In this document: positions 34,316 through 42,909 of the stretch, one piece after another
Layout of the letters: the number at the start of each line of letters is the position of its first letter
How positions within the stretch are numbered: position 1 is the first letter of the stretch
Assembly (NCBI RefSeq): GCF_900109375.1
Contig: NZ_FOAB01000005.1
Span: 62,001 to 126,000 of the forward strand
DNA length: 64,000 bases
Reading direction: 5' to 3'
Source: Aquimarina amphilecti
GTDB taxonomy: Bacteria > Bacteroidota > Bacteroidia > Flavobacteriales > Flavobacteriaceae
Notes under the pieces: generated by a model
The model's database searches: none
Told to the model about the DNA's origin: nothing
Seen by the model: the letters and a program-made list of their open reading frames with translations, nothing else
Made by a program: the position numbers and the translations under genes

Positions 34316-36625
34316 GTGAAGGATTATAAAAAATATAACTTAAGGGGTGTAAGTTTAGTTATAGCGGGGCTTTTTTTATTTATACCAAAATATAGTTTCT
34401 CTCAAAACAAAGAGAGTAAAGAATCTTCTAACATAGAAAAGAAAGTAGATTCTTTAATAGCTATTATGACACTAAAAGAGAAAATTGGCCAACTGGTTTT
34501 GTATAATGGTAGTTGGGATGTAACTGGCCCACCTTCTGATGTAGGAAATAAAGAGAAATACGAAAAATTAAGAAACGGTGAAGTTGGAGCCATGCTTAAT
34601 GCTACCTCTGTTGCAGGAACTAAAGAATTGCAGAAAACGGTTATTGAGAATTCACGGTTAAAAATTCCATTACTATTTGGATATGATGTAATTCACGGTT
34701 TTAAAACTATTTTTCCAATTCCTCTTGGAGAAAGTGCAAGTTGGGATCTAGAGGCAATTACTAAATCTTCATCTATAGCCGCAAAAGAAGCGACGGCATC
34801 AGGTATAAACTGGGCATTTGGACCAATGATGGATATTTCTAGAGATGCTCGTTGGGGTAGGGTTATGGAAGGAGCTGGAGAAGATCCTTTTTTAGCTTCA
34901 AAAATAGCTGTTGCACGAATTGAAGGTTTTCAAGGAGATGATTTGTCTAAAAATAATACGCTGGCTGCTTGTGCTAAGCATTTTGCTGCATATGGTTTTG
35001 CAGAAGGAGGAAGGGATTATAATACTGTGAGTATAGGTGAGTATGAGTTGCATAATACAGTGTTGCCTCCATTTAAAGCCGCAGTGGATGCAGGTGTAGC
35101 TTCCATGATGAGTTCGTTTAATGAGATTGATGGAATACCGGCGACAGGACATAAAGGACTGCAAAGAGATATTCTTAAAAATACTTGGGATTGGGATGGA
35201 TTTATAGTTTCAGATTGGGCTTCTATTTCGGAGATGATATTTCATGGATATGCAAAAGATAAGACACATGCAGCAGAGTTAGCTATAAAAGCTGGTAACG
35301 ACATGGATATGGAGGGTAGAGCTTATGAAGCAGGTTTAGAACAATTAGTAAAGGAAGGAAAACTTGATGAAAAATTAATTGAGGAAGCGGCTAAAAGGAT
35401 ACTTAGAGTTAAATTTAAATTAGGACTTTTTGCTGATCCATTTAAATATTGTGATGAGGATCGTGAGAAAAATGATATCTATACTAAGGAACATCTAGAA
35501 GTAGCAAGGGATGTGGCAAGAAAGTCTATTGTTCTGCTTAAGAATGATAAGAATGTGCTTCCGCTTAAGAAGAATATAAAAAGCCTTGCTGTAATCGGAC
35601 CATTAGCAGACGATAAAGATACTCCAATTGGAAGTTGGAGGGGTATGGCAACACCAAATTCAGCTGTTTCTCTTTTAGAAGGAATCAAAGCAACTGTAGA
35701 TAAAACTACTAAAATTTCATATGCAAAAGGTGTTGAGCTTGGTGTAGGTGAACGAAGTTTTGTGCGTGACTTAAAGGTAAATAGAGATGATTTTAAGGGT
35801 ATAGAAGAAGCGGTAAATATAGCAAAAAACGCAGAAGTTGTTGTTTTGGCTATTGGAGAAGAAGCTTTTCAGTCAGGAGAGGCCAGAAGTCAGGTAGATA
35901 TAGAATTAACAAAGCCTCAACAAAAGTTGTTCGAAGAGATCTATGCTGTAAATAAAAATATTGTAGTTGTTCTTATGAATGGCCGTCCTATGGCAATATC
36001 TAATGTTGCAGAGAAAGCGCCATCTGTAGTAGAGACGTGGCATTTGGGTTCGACATCAGGTAGCGCGATTGCAGATGTGCTATTTGGAGATTATAATCCT
36101 TCAGGTAAATTACCAGTTTCTTTTCCAAGACATGTTGGTCAACTACCATTGTATTATAATGTAAAGAATACAGGAAGACCAATAAATGCGGATGGAATGG
36201 TGTTTTGGTCCCATTATACTGATGAAAAACATGATGCCTTGTTTCCTTTTGGACATGGATTAAGCTACACTAATTTTAAGTATAAAGATTTTAAAATAAA
36301 TGCCCCGTCATTTACGTCTGGAGGAAATCTATCAGTCTCAGTAACGGTTACCAATACCGGTAAAAGAAAAGGAAAAGAAGTTGTACAATTATATATCAGA
36401 GACTTATTTGGAAGTTTAACACGTCCTGTGAAAGAACTTAAAGACTTTAAATTAATTAAACTAGAGCCTAATGAAAGTAAAACAGTGACTTTTAAGATTG
36501 ATGAAAAGACCATTCAGTTTTATACCGCTAATAAGAAGTGGGAAGCAGAGGATGGTGACTTTAAAGTGTTCGTAGGAGGTAGTTCAAAAACAGATTTGGA
36601 AATTGATTTTTCTTTTAAAAAATAA
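34316..36625 (+). CDS. Secreted GH3 beta-glucosidase (BglX-like)
   Basis: This 769-residue protein starts with GTG; the next Met would remove the signal peptide (SLVIAGLFLFIPKYSFSQ). The order is a GH3 N-terminal barrel, GH3 C-terminal sandwich and a fibronectin-III-like domain. The nucleophile is Asp300 in FIVSDWASISEM. Binding motifs are GYDVIHGFKTIFP, GPMMDISRDARWGRVMEGAGEDP in parts, KHFAAYGF and GRP in LMNGRPMAIS. It would release glucose or similar sugars from beta-linked oligosaccharides in the periplasm. The stop codon is followed at once by the ATG of a second GH3 gene. Confidence 0.88.
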   Translation: MKDYKKYNLRGVSLVIAGLFLFIPKYSFSQNKESKESSNIEKKVDSLIAIMTLKEKIGQLVLYNGSWDVTGPPSDVGNKEKYEKLRNGEVGAMLNATSVAGTKELQKTVIENSRLKIPLLFGYDVIHGFKTIFPIPLGESASWDLEAITKSSSIAAKEATASGINWAFGPMMDISRDARWGRVMEGAGEDPFLASKIAVARIEGFQGDDLSKNNTLAACAKHFAAYGFAEGGRDYNTVSIGEYELHNTVLPPFKAAVDAGVASMMSSFNEIDGIPATGHKGLQRDILKNTWDWDGFIVSDWASISEMIFHGYAKDKTHAAELAIKAGNDMDMEGRAYEAGLEQLVKEGKLDEKLIEEAAKRILRVKFKLGLFADPFKYCDEDREKNDIYTKEHLEVARDVARKSIVLLKNDKNVLPLKKNIKSLAVIGPLADDKDTPIGSWRGMATPNSAVSLLEGIKATVDKTTKISYAKGVELGVGERSFVRDLKVNRDDFKGIEEAVNIAKNAEVVVLAIGEEAFQSGEARSQVDIELTKPQQKLFEEIYAVNKNIVVVLMNGRPMAISNVAEKAPSVVETWHLGSTSGSAIADVLFGDYNPSGKLPVSFPRHVGQLPLYYNVKNTGRPINADGMVFWSHYTDEKHDALFPFGHGLSYTNFKYKDFKINAPSFTSGGNLSVSVTVTNTGKRKGKEVVQLYIRDLFGSLTRPVKELKDFKLIKLEPNESKTVTFKIDEKTIQFYTANKKWEAEDGDFKVFVGGSSKTDLEIDFSFKK

Positions 36626-38944
36626 ATGATGCAAAAATTATATATAATATTACTAGTCTTAATTGTAATAAGTTGTGACTCTAAAGAGAGCGTAGAAAAT
36701 AAAAAGTCGATTTCAGAAAAACCTTCAATGAATACAGAATTAGATGATAAAGTAGCCGCCCTTCTTTCGGAAATGACTCTTGAAGAAAAAGTTGGTCAAA
36801 TGACTCAGATTACGCTTGATGTTGTTACAAAAGGTGATAATCAGTTTAGTTCGGCACAACCGTATCAGTTAGATTCTGCATTAGTTCATAAGGCAATTCA
36901 TACTTATAAAGTAGGATCCATACTTAATACTCCAGGAGTTCCTTTGTCAAGACAAGATTGGTATAAGACCATTAAAATATTTCAGGATGAAGCAGCTAAA
37001 ACTCCAAGACAGATTCCGATAATTTATGGAATAGATGCTATTCACGGAGTTAACTATACAATTGGTGCAACATTATTTCCGCAGCAAATAGGATTGGCCG
37101 CGACTTTTAATAAAGAGTTAGTTAAGGAAGTAGCTGAAATTTCGGCTTATGAAACTAGAGCGTCATCAATTCCTTGGAATTTCTCGCCTGTATTAGGTTT
37201 GGGAAGAAATCCATTATGGCCTCGATTATGGGAAACATTTGGAGAAGATGTGTATTTAGGTAAAACAATGGGAGTAGCTATGGTAGAAGGTTATCAAGGG
37301 AATCTTGGTGATCCAAATACAGTAGCCTCTTGTATGAAACATTACTTAGGTTATAGTGTTCCTCTTTCTGGAAAAGATCGTACACCAGCGTGGATACCCG
37401 AAAGAGAATTAAGACAATATTTTTTACCAGCATTTAGAGAAGCAGTAGATGCAGGATCTGTAACTTTAATGATCAATTCTGGAGAAATAAACGGAGTTCC
37501 TGTGCACGCTAGTAAATTCTTACTCACAGATGTGTTAAGAAATGAACTTGGTTTTGATGGTATTGCGGTTACGGATTGGGCGGATATCAATTATCTGCAT
37601 ACAAGACATAAAGTTGCGGAGACAATTAAAGACGCGATTAGAATGTCTGTAAATGCAGGGATAGATATGAGTATGGTGCCACATGATTTTGAATTCATTG
37701 AATTACTTGTGGAGTTAGTGAAAGAAGGAAGTGTTTCTGAAGAAAGAATCAATAGTGCTGTATCGAGAATATTAAAGGTTAAGATGCAATTAGATTTGTT
37801 TGAAAATCCAGTAACAAGGTCTGAGGATTATCCAGATTTTGGTTCTGGCAAGTTTGCTCAGGTCAGTAAGAATGCGGCTTTAGAATCTTTTACATTGTTA
37901 AAAAATAAGAATAACATTTTGCCCTTAGAAAAAGGAACCAAAATATTAGTAACTGGTCCAACTGCAAATACAATGAGATCTCTTAACGGCGGATGGTCTT
38001 ATAATTGGCAGGGTAGTGAAGCTGATAATTATGCAAAGGATAAAAACACGATTGCTGAAGCTTTTGTGAATTTAGGTAATGTTTTCGTGGAGGGAGTTTC
38101 TTTTAAAAAGAGTGGTATTGATAGCAACACTTCGCAAGAAATTTTATTTGAAGATAAAAATAATATCAGTGCTGCAATGAAGGCTGCTAAAAATAGTGAT
38201 GTCATTTTGTTATGTTTAGGTGAAAATTCATATACGGAAACACCAGGGAATATTAATTCTATTATGATGCCTAAGGATCAAATTAAATTGGCTAAAGCAT
38301 TGTCTAAAACAGGAAAAAAAATAATACTGGTTTTATTAGAAGGAAGGCCTATTATTTTTAATGAAATAGAACCATTGGTTGATGCTGTTTTTATGGGGTA
38401 TCTTCCTGGTAATCATGGGGCAGATGCTTTGTCAGATTTGTTATTTGGAATAGAAAGCCCATCTGGTAGATTGCCAATTAATTATCCAAAACACCCGCAT
38501 GCGTTTGTAAACTATAATCATAAGCATTCTGATAATATTGCAGTGCCAAATTATTATGAATCTGATTATGATCAGCAATACGAATTTGGTGATGGATTAT
38601 CATATACTAGTTTTGAATATAGTAATTTATCATTGAGTTCTTCTGAAATGAAACAAGACGGATCTATTACTGTTTCTGTAAAGGTTACCAACACTGGAAA
38701 CAGAAAAGGAAAGGAGGCCGTATTATTGTTCGTTAGTGATCTATATGCTAGTATTACTCCGGAAGTTCGTGCGTTAAAAGGATATGAGAAAATAACATTA
38801 AATGAAGGAGAGTTTAAGGAAGTTTCTTTTACAATAACCAAAGACGAATTATCTTTTGTAAATGAGAGTTTAGAAACAATTGCTGAGTCAGGGGAATTTG
38901 AAATTAGGATCGGAGATTTAAAGAAAAAATTTGAGCTTAAATAA
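36626..38944 (+). CDS. GH3 glycoside hydrolase lipoprotein
   Basis: This 772-residue protein has a lipobox (LVLIVISCDS, Cys at about residue 16). It has the same three-domain order as the preceding GH3, but the binding regions differ: GIDAIHGVNYTIGATLFPQ, SPVLGLGRNPLWPRLWETFGED in parts, MKHYLGYS. The nucleophile is Asp317 in AVTDWADINYLH, and the Fn3-like domain ends near residue 770. The extended pocket loops suggest a different oligosaccharide, such as a beta-1,3- or beta-1,6-glucan fragment. It is joined without a gap to the upstream gene. Confidence 0.88.
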   Translation: MMQKLYIILLVLIVISCDSKESVENKKSISEKPSMNTELDDKVAALLSEMTLEEKVGQMTQITLDVVTKGDNQFSSAQPYQLDSALVHKAIHTYKVGSILNTPGVPLSRQDWYKTIKIFQDEAAKTPRQIPIIYGIDAIHGVNYTIGATLFPQQIGLAATFNKELVKEVAEISAYETRASSIPWNFSPVLGLGRNPLWPRLWETFGEDVYLGKTMGVAMVEGYQGNLGDPNTVASCMKHYLGYSVPLSGKDRTPAWIPERELRQYFLPAFREAVDAGSVTLMINSGEINGVPVHASKFLLTDVLRNELGFDGIAVTDWADINYLHTRHKVAETIKDAIRMSVNAGIDMSMVPHDFEFIELLVELVKEGSVSEERINSAVSRILKVKMQLDLFENPVTRSEDYPDFGSGKFAQVSKNAALESFTLLKNKNNILPLEKGTKILVTGPTANTMRSLNGGWSYNWQGSEADNYAKDKNTIAEAFVNLGNVFVEGVSFKKSGIDSNTSQEILFEDKNNISAAMKAAKNSDVILLCLGENSYTETPGNINSIMMPKDQIKLAKALSKTGKKIILVLLEGRPIIFNEIEPLVDAVFMGYLPGNHGADALSDLLFGIESPSGRLPINYPKHPHAFVNYNHKHSDNIAVPNYYESDYDQQYEFGDGLSYTSFEYSNLSLSSSEMKQDGSITVSVKVTNTGNRKGKEAVLLFVSDLYASITPEVRALKGYEKITLNEGEFKEVSFTITKDELSFVNESLETIAESGEFEIRIGDLKKKFELK

Positions 38945-39045
38945 TTATCAAGATTTAATATTTGCATTTAGTTTAAAATGGATATTGATAGCTTATTAAT
39001 GTTTTACAAATCGATAGTTTGTATAATGTGTTAAGATTTTAATGG

Positions 39046-39053
39046 TATATTTG
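39046..39053 (+). promoter_or_regulatory. Candidate -7 element TATATTTG for the Y_Y_Y regulator gene
   Basis: TATATTTG fits TAnnTTTG and lies 29 bases before the ATG. A TACAAA-N7-TTTGTA inverted repeat (39005-39023), centred on ATCGAT/AG, stands upstream where a -33 box would be and may be an operator. Confidence 0.4.
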
Positions 39054-39082
39054 ATAAGCCTACTGATGTAAAAACTTGTCCA

Positions 39083-41869
39083 ATGTATCGTCTTCTTATT
39101 ATATTTTGCTTTTTATTTGTTTCGGTTTTCTCCCAATCGATAAGTGACAAAACACTTCCTAAAATAACACACTATGACACTAAGAATATGGGTTTTAATG
39201 CTCAATCTTGGGATGTTAAACAGGATGAGAATGGTTTAGTTTATATTGCTAATGGCAACGAGGTTTTGGTGTTTGATGGAACTGATTGGACGTCAGTAGC
39301 AACTAATCCAGAAATGGTAAATAGAAGTTTATTTGTTAAGAATAAAGATACTATTTATTTTGGGGCAGATGGACATCATGGAATGTTAATAAAGAATGGT
39401 TATGAAAACTATAAAATACAACCTTTAAGAAACAATAAAAAAGATGTTGCTGCGGACATTGAAGAGTACTGGAGAACACATTTTATCAATAAAGAAATTG
39501 TTTTTCAAACCTTTCGGAATTTATATGTTAATCAAGGTAATATAATTACAAAAATTCCTGCTCCTTATCGTTTCAAATGGAGTTATAATATAGATGATCA
39601 GATATATGTTAATGATCTTAAATATGGTGTTTTTCGGTTAGAAGAAACGAACTTAATACCTGTTATAAGCGATCCTGATATAAATGAGAATATTATCGGT
39701 GTTACAAAGGTTAATCAAGATCTGATTATTATAACCGATACAAAAGGACTTTTTAAGGTTAAAGGAGACCGCTTAATTCCGATTGATTTTACTTCCTCTG
39801 ATGATGTTCAAAAAGCTCAGATTTTTTCTTTTCTAAAGCTTAGAGATAATAGAATAGCGATTGGTACAGTTTCTAATGGTTTGTATTTATTGGATCTGTC
39901 CTCTGGAGAAACTCATAATATTAATAAGCGAAATGGATTACAAAACAATACAATTCTTTCAATTTATCAAGATTATGAAGATAACCTTTGGTTGGCTTTA
40001 GATTATGGAGTGGATTATGTAGAGTTAAATTCACCACTTACTTACTACTACGATTATTATGGAGAACTTGGGACTACTTATGCAGTAGTAAATGAGATGG
40101 ATTTATCTTATCTAGGAACAAATCAAGGATTGTATGTGGGTAGTGAGTTAAATTCAAATGCTAATAATGAATTAGAATTATTACTTAATGGTCAGGTTTG
40201 GAATATAGAAAAGGTAGATAATAAAATATATGTAGGTCATGATAAAGGTGCTTATTCCTTGGAGGGAAAGGTTCTGACAAGAATGGGAGAAGATTTAGGT
40301 GCATGGAATTTTAGAAAATATGAAGTTCCGGGCAAAGAAGAAGTGTTGATATCTGGGAACTATAATGGTATTTCTTTATATCAAAAGATAGATGGAGAAT
40401 GGGAAGGTTATAAATTAGCTGGATTCGAAAAATCTGGGCGTTACCTAGAAATAGATGAGAATAATAATATTTGGGTGGCATTAGGAAGTAATGGTGTCTT
40501 TAAGTTTGATTTGGATTATAAGAATAAACAATTAAAAAAACTTGCTTTTTATCCAGTAGAGGATTTTGACGGAAATAGAATCTCTCTTTCAAAAGTAGGA
40601 AAGGAGATCGTAATTACATCAAATTTTCATTCGTATGTTTATTCAGATGATAAAGATATTTTTAATAAGTCTGAGATGGGTATTGATCGTGGAAATGCTC
40701 CTCGTATTTATAAAATCGGAGATGAGACTTGGTATGTTGATAATGATAAGGTTGTTGTGGAAGATAAGCAAGGCTTAACCGTACTACATGAATTAGAAGA
40801 TCAATTAGTTCCAGATGTGGTTAACGTTTTTCCTTTAAATAGTGATCATAAAGTTATTCCGGTTTTTAATGGCTTTGCCATGTATTCTAAAAACAAAAAA
40901 ACGATTAAAGAAGGTATTAAAAGTGATATTTTGATAAGAAACTTTGTTTCTGTTAATAGTGGTAAATCATATGATTCTGGTGATAACATAGCATTTTCTG
41001 ACAATGACCTTAAAATTAATTATGCGTTACCTATTTATGGTCAGGAAATTGAATATCAAACTCGTTTAAATGATAATGAATGGAGTGAGAATACTACAGC
41101 TACCGAAAAAACATTGTTTAATCTTAAAGAGGGAGATTATACATTTAAAATAAGAGCAAAGTATAACGGAGATTATAGAGAAAGTAATTTTAATTTCACC
41201 ATCAACCCCCCTATTTATAGAACTAACTGGGCGTATTTATTATATCTCTTATTGTTTTTGTTGTTGGTTATTTCAGTAATTGGAATTAATCGATATAAGA
41301 TGAAAAAACAAGAAAGAATTTTGTTAGAGGAAAAAGCTAGAAAACTTAAAAAACAAGAAGAAGAACACAAAGCGCAGAAATTAGAACAAGAGCATAAGAT
41401 TATTGAACTAAATAATTCTAAGCTACAAGATGAGATAAAAGCTAAGAGTAGGGAATTAACTCAAATTGCATATGTTAACCTTAATAAAAATAAGATCTTA
41501 AAGAAAATAAAGGATAAAATTGTAAAAGTACAGGATGCTTCTGATCAGAAGCTACCCACCAATAGTTATAACGAATTAGTTAGGTTAGTAGATTATTATA
41601 TCACTGATAAAGAAAGTAAGCTGTTTGAAATCAATTTTGATAAATCTCATCAAGAATTTTACGAAAAACTTTCGAAAAATTATCCCAACCTTACTTCCAA
41701 AGATTTAAGGTTATGTGCATACCTAAAAATGAACCTTTCTTCAAAAGAAATCGCACCTCTATTAGGAATTAGTTCACAAAGTGTCGATGTAAGCAGGCAT
41801 AGATTAAGAAAAAAGCTTAATTTAGGCTCCAAAGATAATTTGACTAATATCCTTATAAGTCTTAAGTAA
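39083..41869 (+). CDS. Propeller/Y_Y_Y membrane regulator with LuxR-type HTH
   Basis: This 928-residue protein has a signal peptide (FCFLFVSVFSQ), then propeller repeats such as IYQDYEDNLWLALDYGVDYVE in parts. A Y_Y_Y domain follows (about residues 650-705, GDYTFKIRAKYNG), then one membrane helix (WAYLLYLLLFLLLVISVIGI), a long coiled coil, and a C-terminal LuxR-type HTH (LTSKDLRLCAYLKMNL...SSKEIAPLLGISSQSVDVSRHRLRKKL in parts). It senses a sugar in the periplasm and binds DNA directly, without kinase or receiver domains. Neighbouring GH3, LacI and GH65 genes suggest it controls this sugar locus. Confidence 0.82.
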   Translation: MYRLLIIFCFLFVSVFSQSISDKTLPKITHYDTKNMGFNAQSWDVKQDENGLVYIANGNEVLVFDGTDWTSVATNPEMVNRSLFVKNKDTIYFGADGHHGMLIKNGYENYKIQPLRNNKKDVAADIEEYWRTHFINKEIVFQTFRNLYVNQGNIITKIPAPYRFKWSYNIDDQIYVNDLKYGVFRLEETNLIPVISDPDINENIIGVTKVNQDLIIITDTKGLFKVKGDRLIPIDFTSSDDVQKAQIFSFLKLRDNRIAIGTVSNGLYLLDLSSGETHNINKRNGLQNNTILSIYQDYEDNLWLALDYGVDYVELNSPLTYYYDYYGELGTTYAVVNEMDLSYLGTNQGLYVGSELNSNANNELELLLNGQVWNIEKVDNKIYVGHDKGAYSLEGKVLTRMGEDLGAWNFRKYEVPGKEEVLISGNYNGISLYQKIDGEWEGYKLAGFEKSGRYLEIDENNNIWVALGSNGVFKFDLDYKNKQLKKLAFYPVEDFDGNRISLSKVGKEIVITSNFHSYVYSDDKDIFNKSEMGIDRGNAPRIYKIGDETWYVDNDKVVVEDKQGLTVLHELEDQLVPDVVNVFPLNSDHKVIPVFNGFAMYSKNKKTIKEGIKSDILIRNFVSVNSGKSYDSGDNIAFSDNDLKINYALPIYGQEIEYQTRLNDNEWSENTTATEKTLFNLKEGDYTFKIRAKYNGDYRESNFNFTINPPIYRTNWAYLLYLLLFLLLVISVIGINRYKMKKQERILLEEKARKLKKQEEEHKAQKLEQEHKIIELNNSKLQDEIKAKSRELTQIAYVNLNKNKILKKIKDKIVKVQDASDQKLPTNSYNELVRLVDYYITDKESKLFEINFDKSHQEFYEKLSKNYPNLTSKDLRLCAYLKMNLSSKEIAPLLGISSQSVDVSRHRLRKKLNLGSKDNLTNILISLK

Positions 41870-41890
41870 GGATTTCTAATCGCTAAGGTC

Positions 41891-42907
41891 ATGAGAAAAA
41901 AGGTTACCCTAAAACAGCTTGCAAAAGAATTGAATTTGTCTATTTCTACAGTTTCTAAATCATTAAAAAATGATTCAGAAATAAGTCAGAAAACTATTAA
42001 TAGAGTTCATGAGTTAGCTAATTTCTATAATTATAAACCAAATGCTCTAGCGGTAAGCTTGAAGAGTAATAAAACGAATACGATTGGAGTTTTGTTGCCA
42101 GAGATACTGAATCATTTTTATGCTAAAGTATTATATGGTATCGAGCAAGAAGCGTCTAAAAACGGATATAAAATAGTTACCTGTATAACAAATGAGTCTT
42201 ATGAAAAAGAGGTGGAGTATGTGGAGATGCTTAACTATAGTAGTGTTGATGGATTTATCTTAGCATTAAGTAAAGAGACACAAATGCTTAATAAATTAGA
42301 TCACTTAAAAGAGTTAAAAAGGGATAACGTGCCATTAATTATGTTTGATCGCGTAAGCAACGAAGTAGAGTGTGATAAAGTAATAGTTGATGATAAGAAT
42401 GCTTCAAAAACAGCGATTCAACATTTAATAAAAACAGGATGTAAAAATATAGCTGTTATATCAACTATTTTCGACCTTAGTGTGGGTAGGTTAAGATTAG
42501 AAGGAGCTCGTGAAGAAGTTTCCGCTAATGAAGGGGTAACATTAATAGAATTACCAGTAAAAAACATTGAAACTGAAGAAGGAGAAATAGAATCTTTTAT
42601 TAAAAATAATAAAATAGATGCAGTACTTGGATTGGATGAGACTGCGGCGGCTGTAGCAATAAATATGTCCAATAAATTGGGATATAAGATACCTGAAAAA
42701 ATCTCTGTAATTGGTTTTACAGATGGTATATTGTCCAAACATTCATATCCTAAATTAACTACAGTTTCTCAACACGCTCAGGATTTAGGTGCGAAGGCAG
42801 CGCAAATGTTATTAGATAGATTGTCTAATACATCATCAGAAAATAATTATAAAACGAATACTGAGGTTATAAATACTTCATTAATATTAAGAGATTCTAC
42901 CAATTAA
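41891..42907 (+). CDS. LacI-family transcriptional regulator (copy 1)
   Basis: This 338-residue protein has an N-terminal LacI HTH (TLKQLAKELNLSISTVSKSL) with the hinge NYKPNALAVSLKS, followed by a periplasmic-binding-like sugar domain (NTIGVLLPEILNHFYAKVL, LIMFDRVSNEV, VIGFTDGILSKHSYPKLTTV). It lies 21 bases after the Y_Y_Y regulator and is convergent with GH65, with only 2 bases between. It probably responds to a sugar from this locus. Its operator is not clear, though ATCGAT-centred sites nearby are candidates. Confidence 0.85.
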   Translation: MRKKVTLKQLAKELNLSISTVSKSLKNDSEISQKTINRVHELANFYNYKPNALAVSLKSNKTNTIGVLLPEILNHFYAKVLYGIEQEASKNGYKIVTCITNESYEKEVEYVEMLNYSSVDGFILALSKETQMLNKLDHLKELKRDNVPLIMFDRVSNEVECDKVIVDDKNASKTAIQHLIKTGCKNIAVISTIFDLSVGRLRLEGAREEVSANEGVTLIELPVKNIETEEGEIESFIKNNKIDAVLGLDETAAAVAINMSNKLGYKIPEKISVIGFTDGILSKHSYPKLTTVSQHAQDLGAKAAQMLLDRLSNTSSENNYKTNTEVINTSLILRDSTN

Positions 42908-42909
42908 TA

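Noticed and set aside
37351-37590. Antisense open frame within the second GH3 gene
   Set aside because: It is a by-product of the GH3 coding sequence on the other strand with no independent signal.
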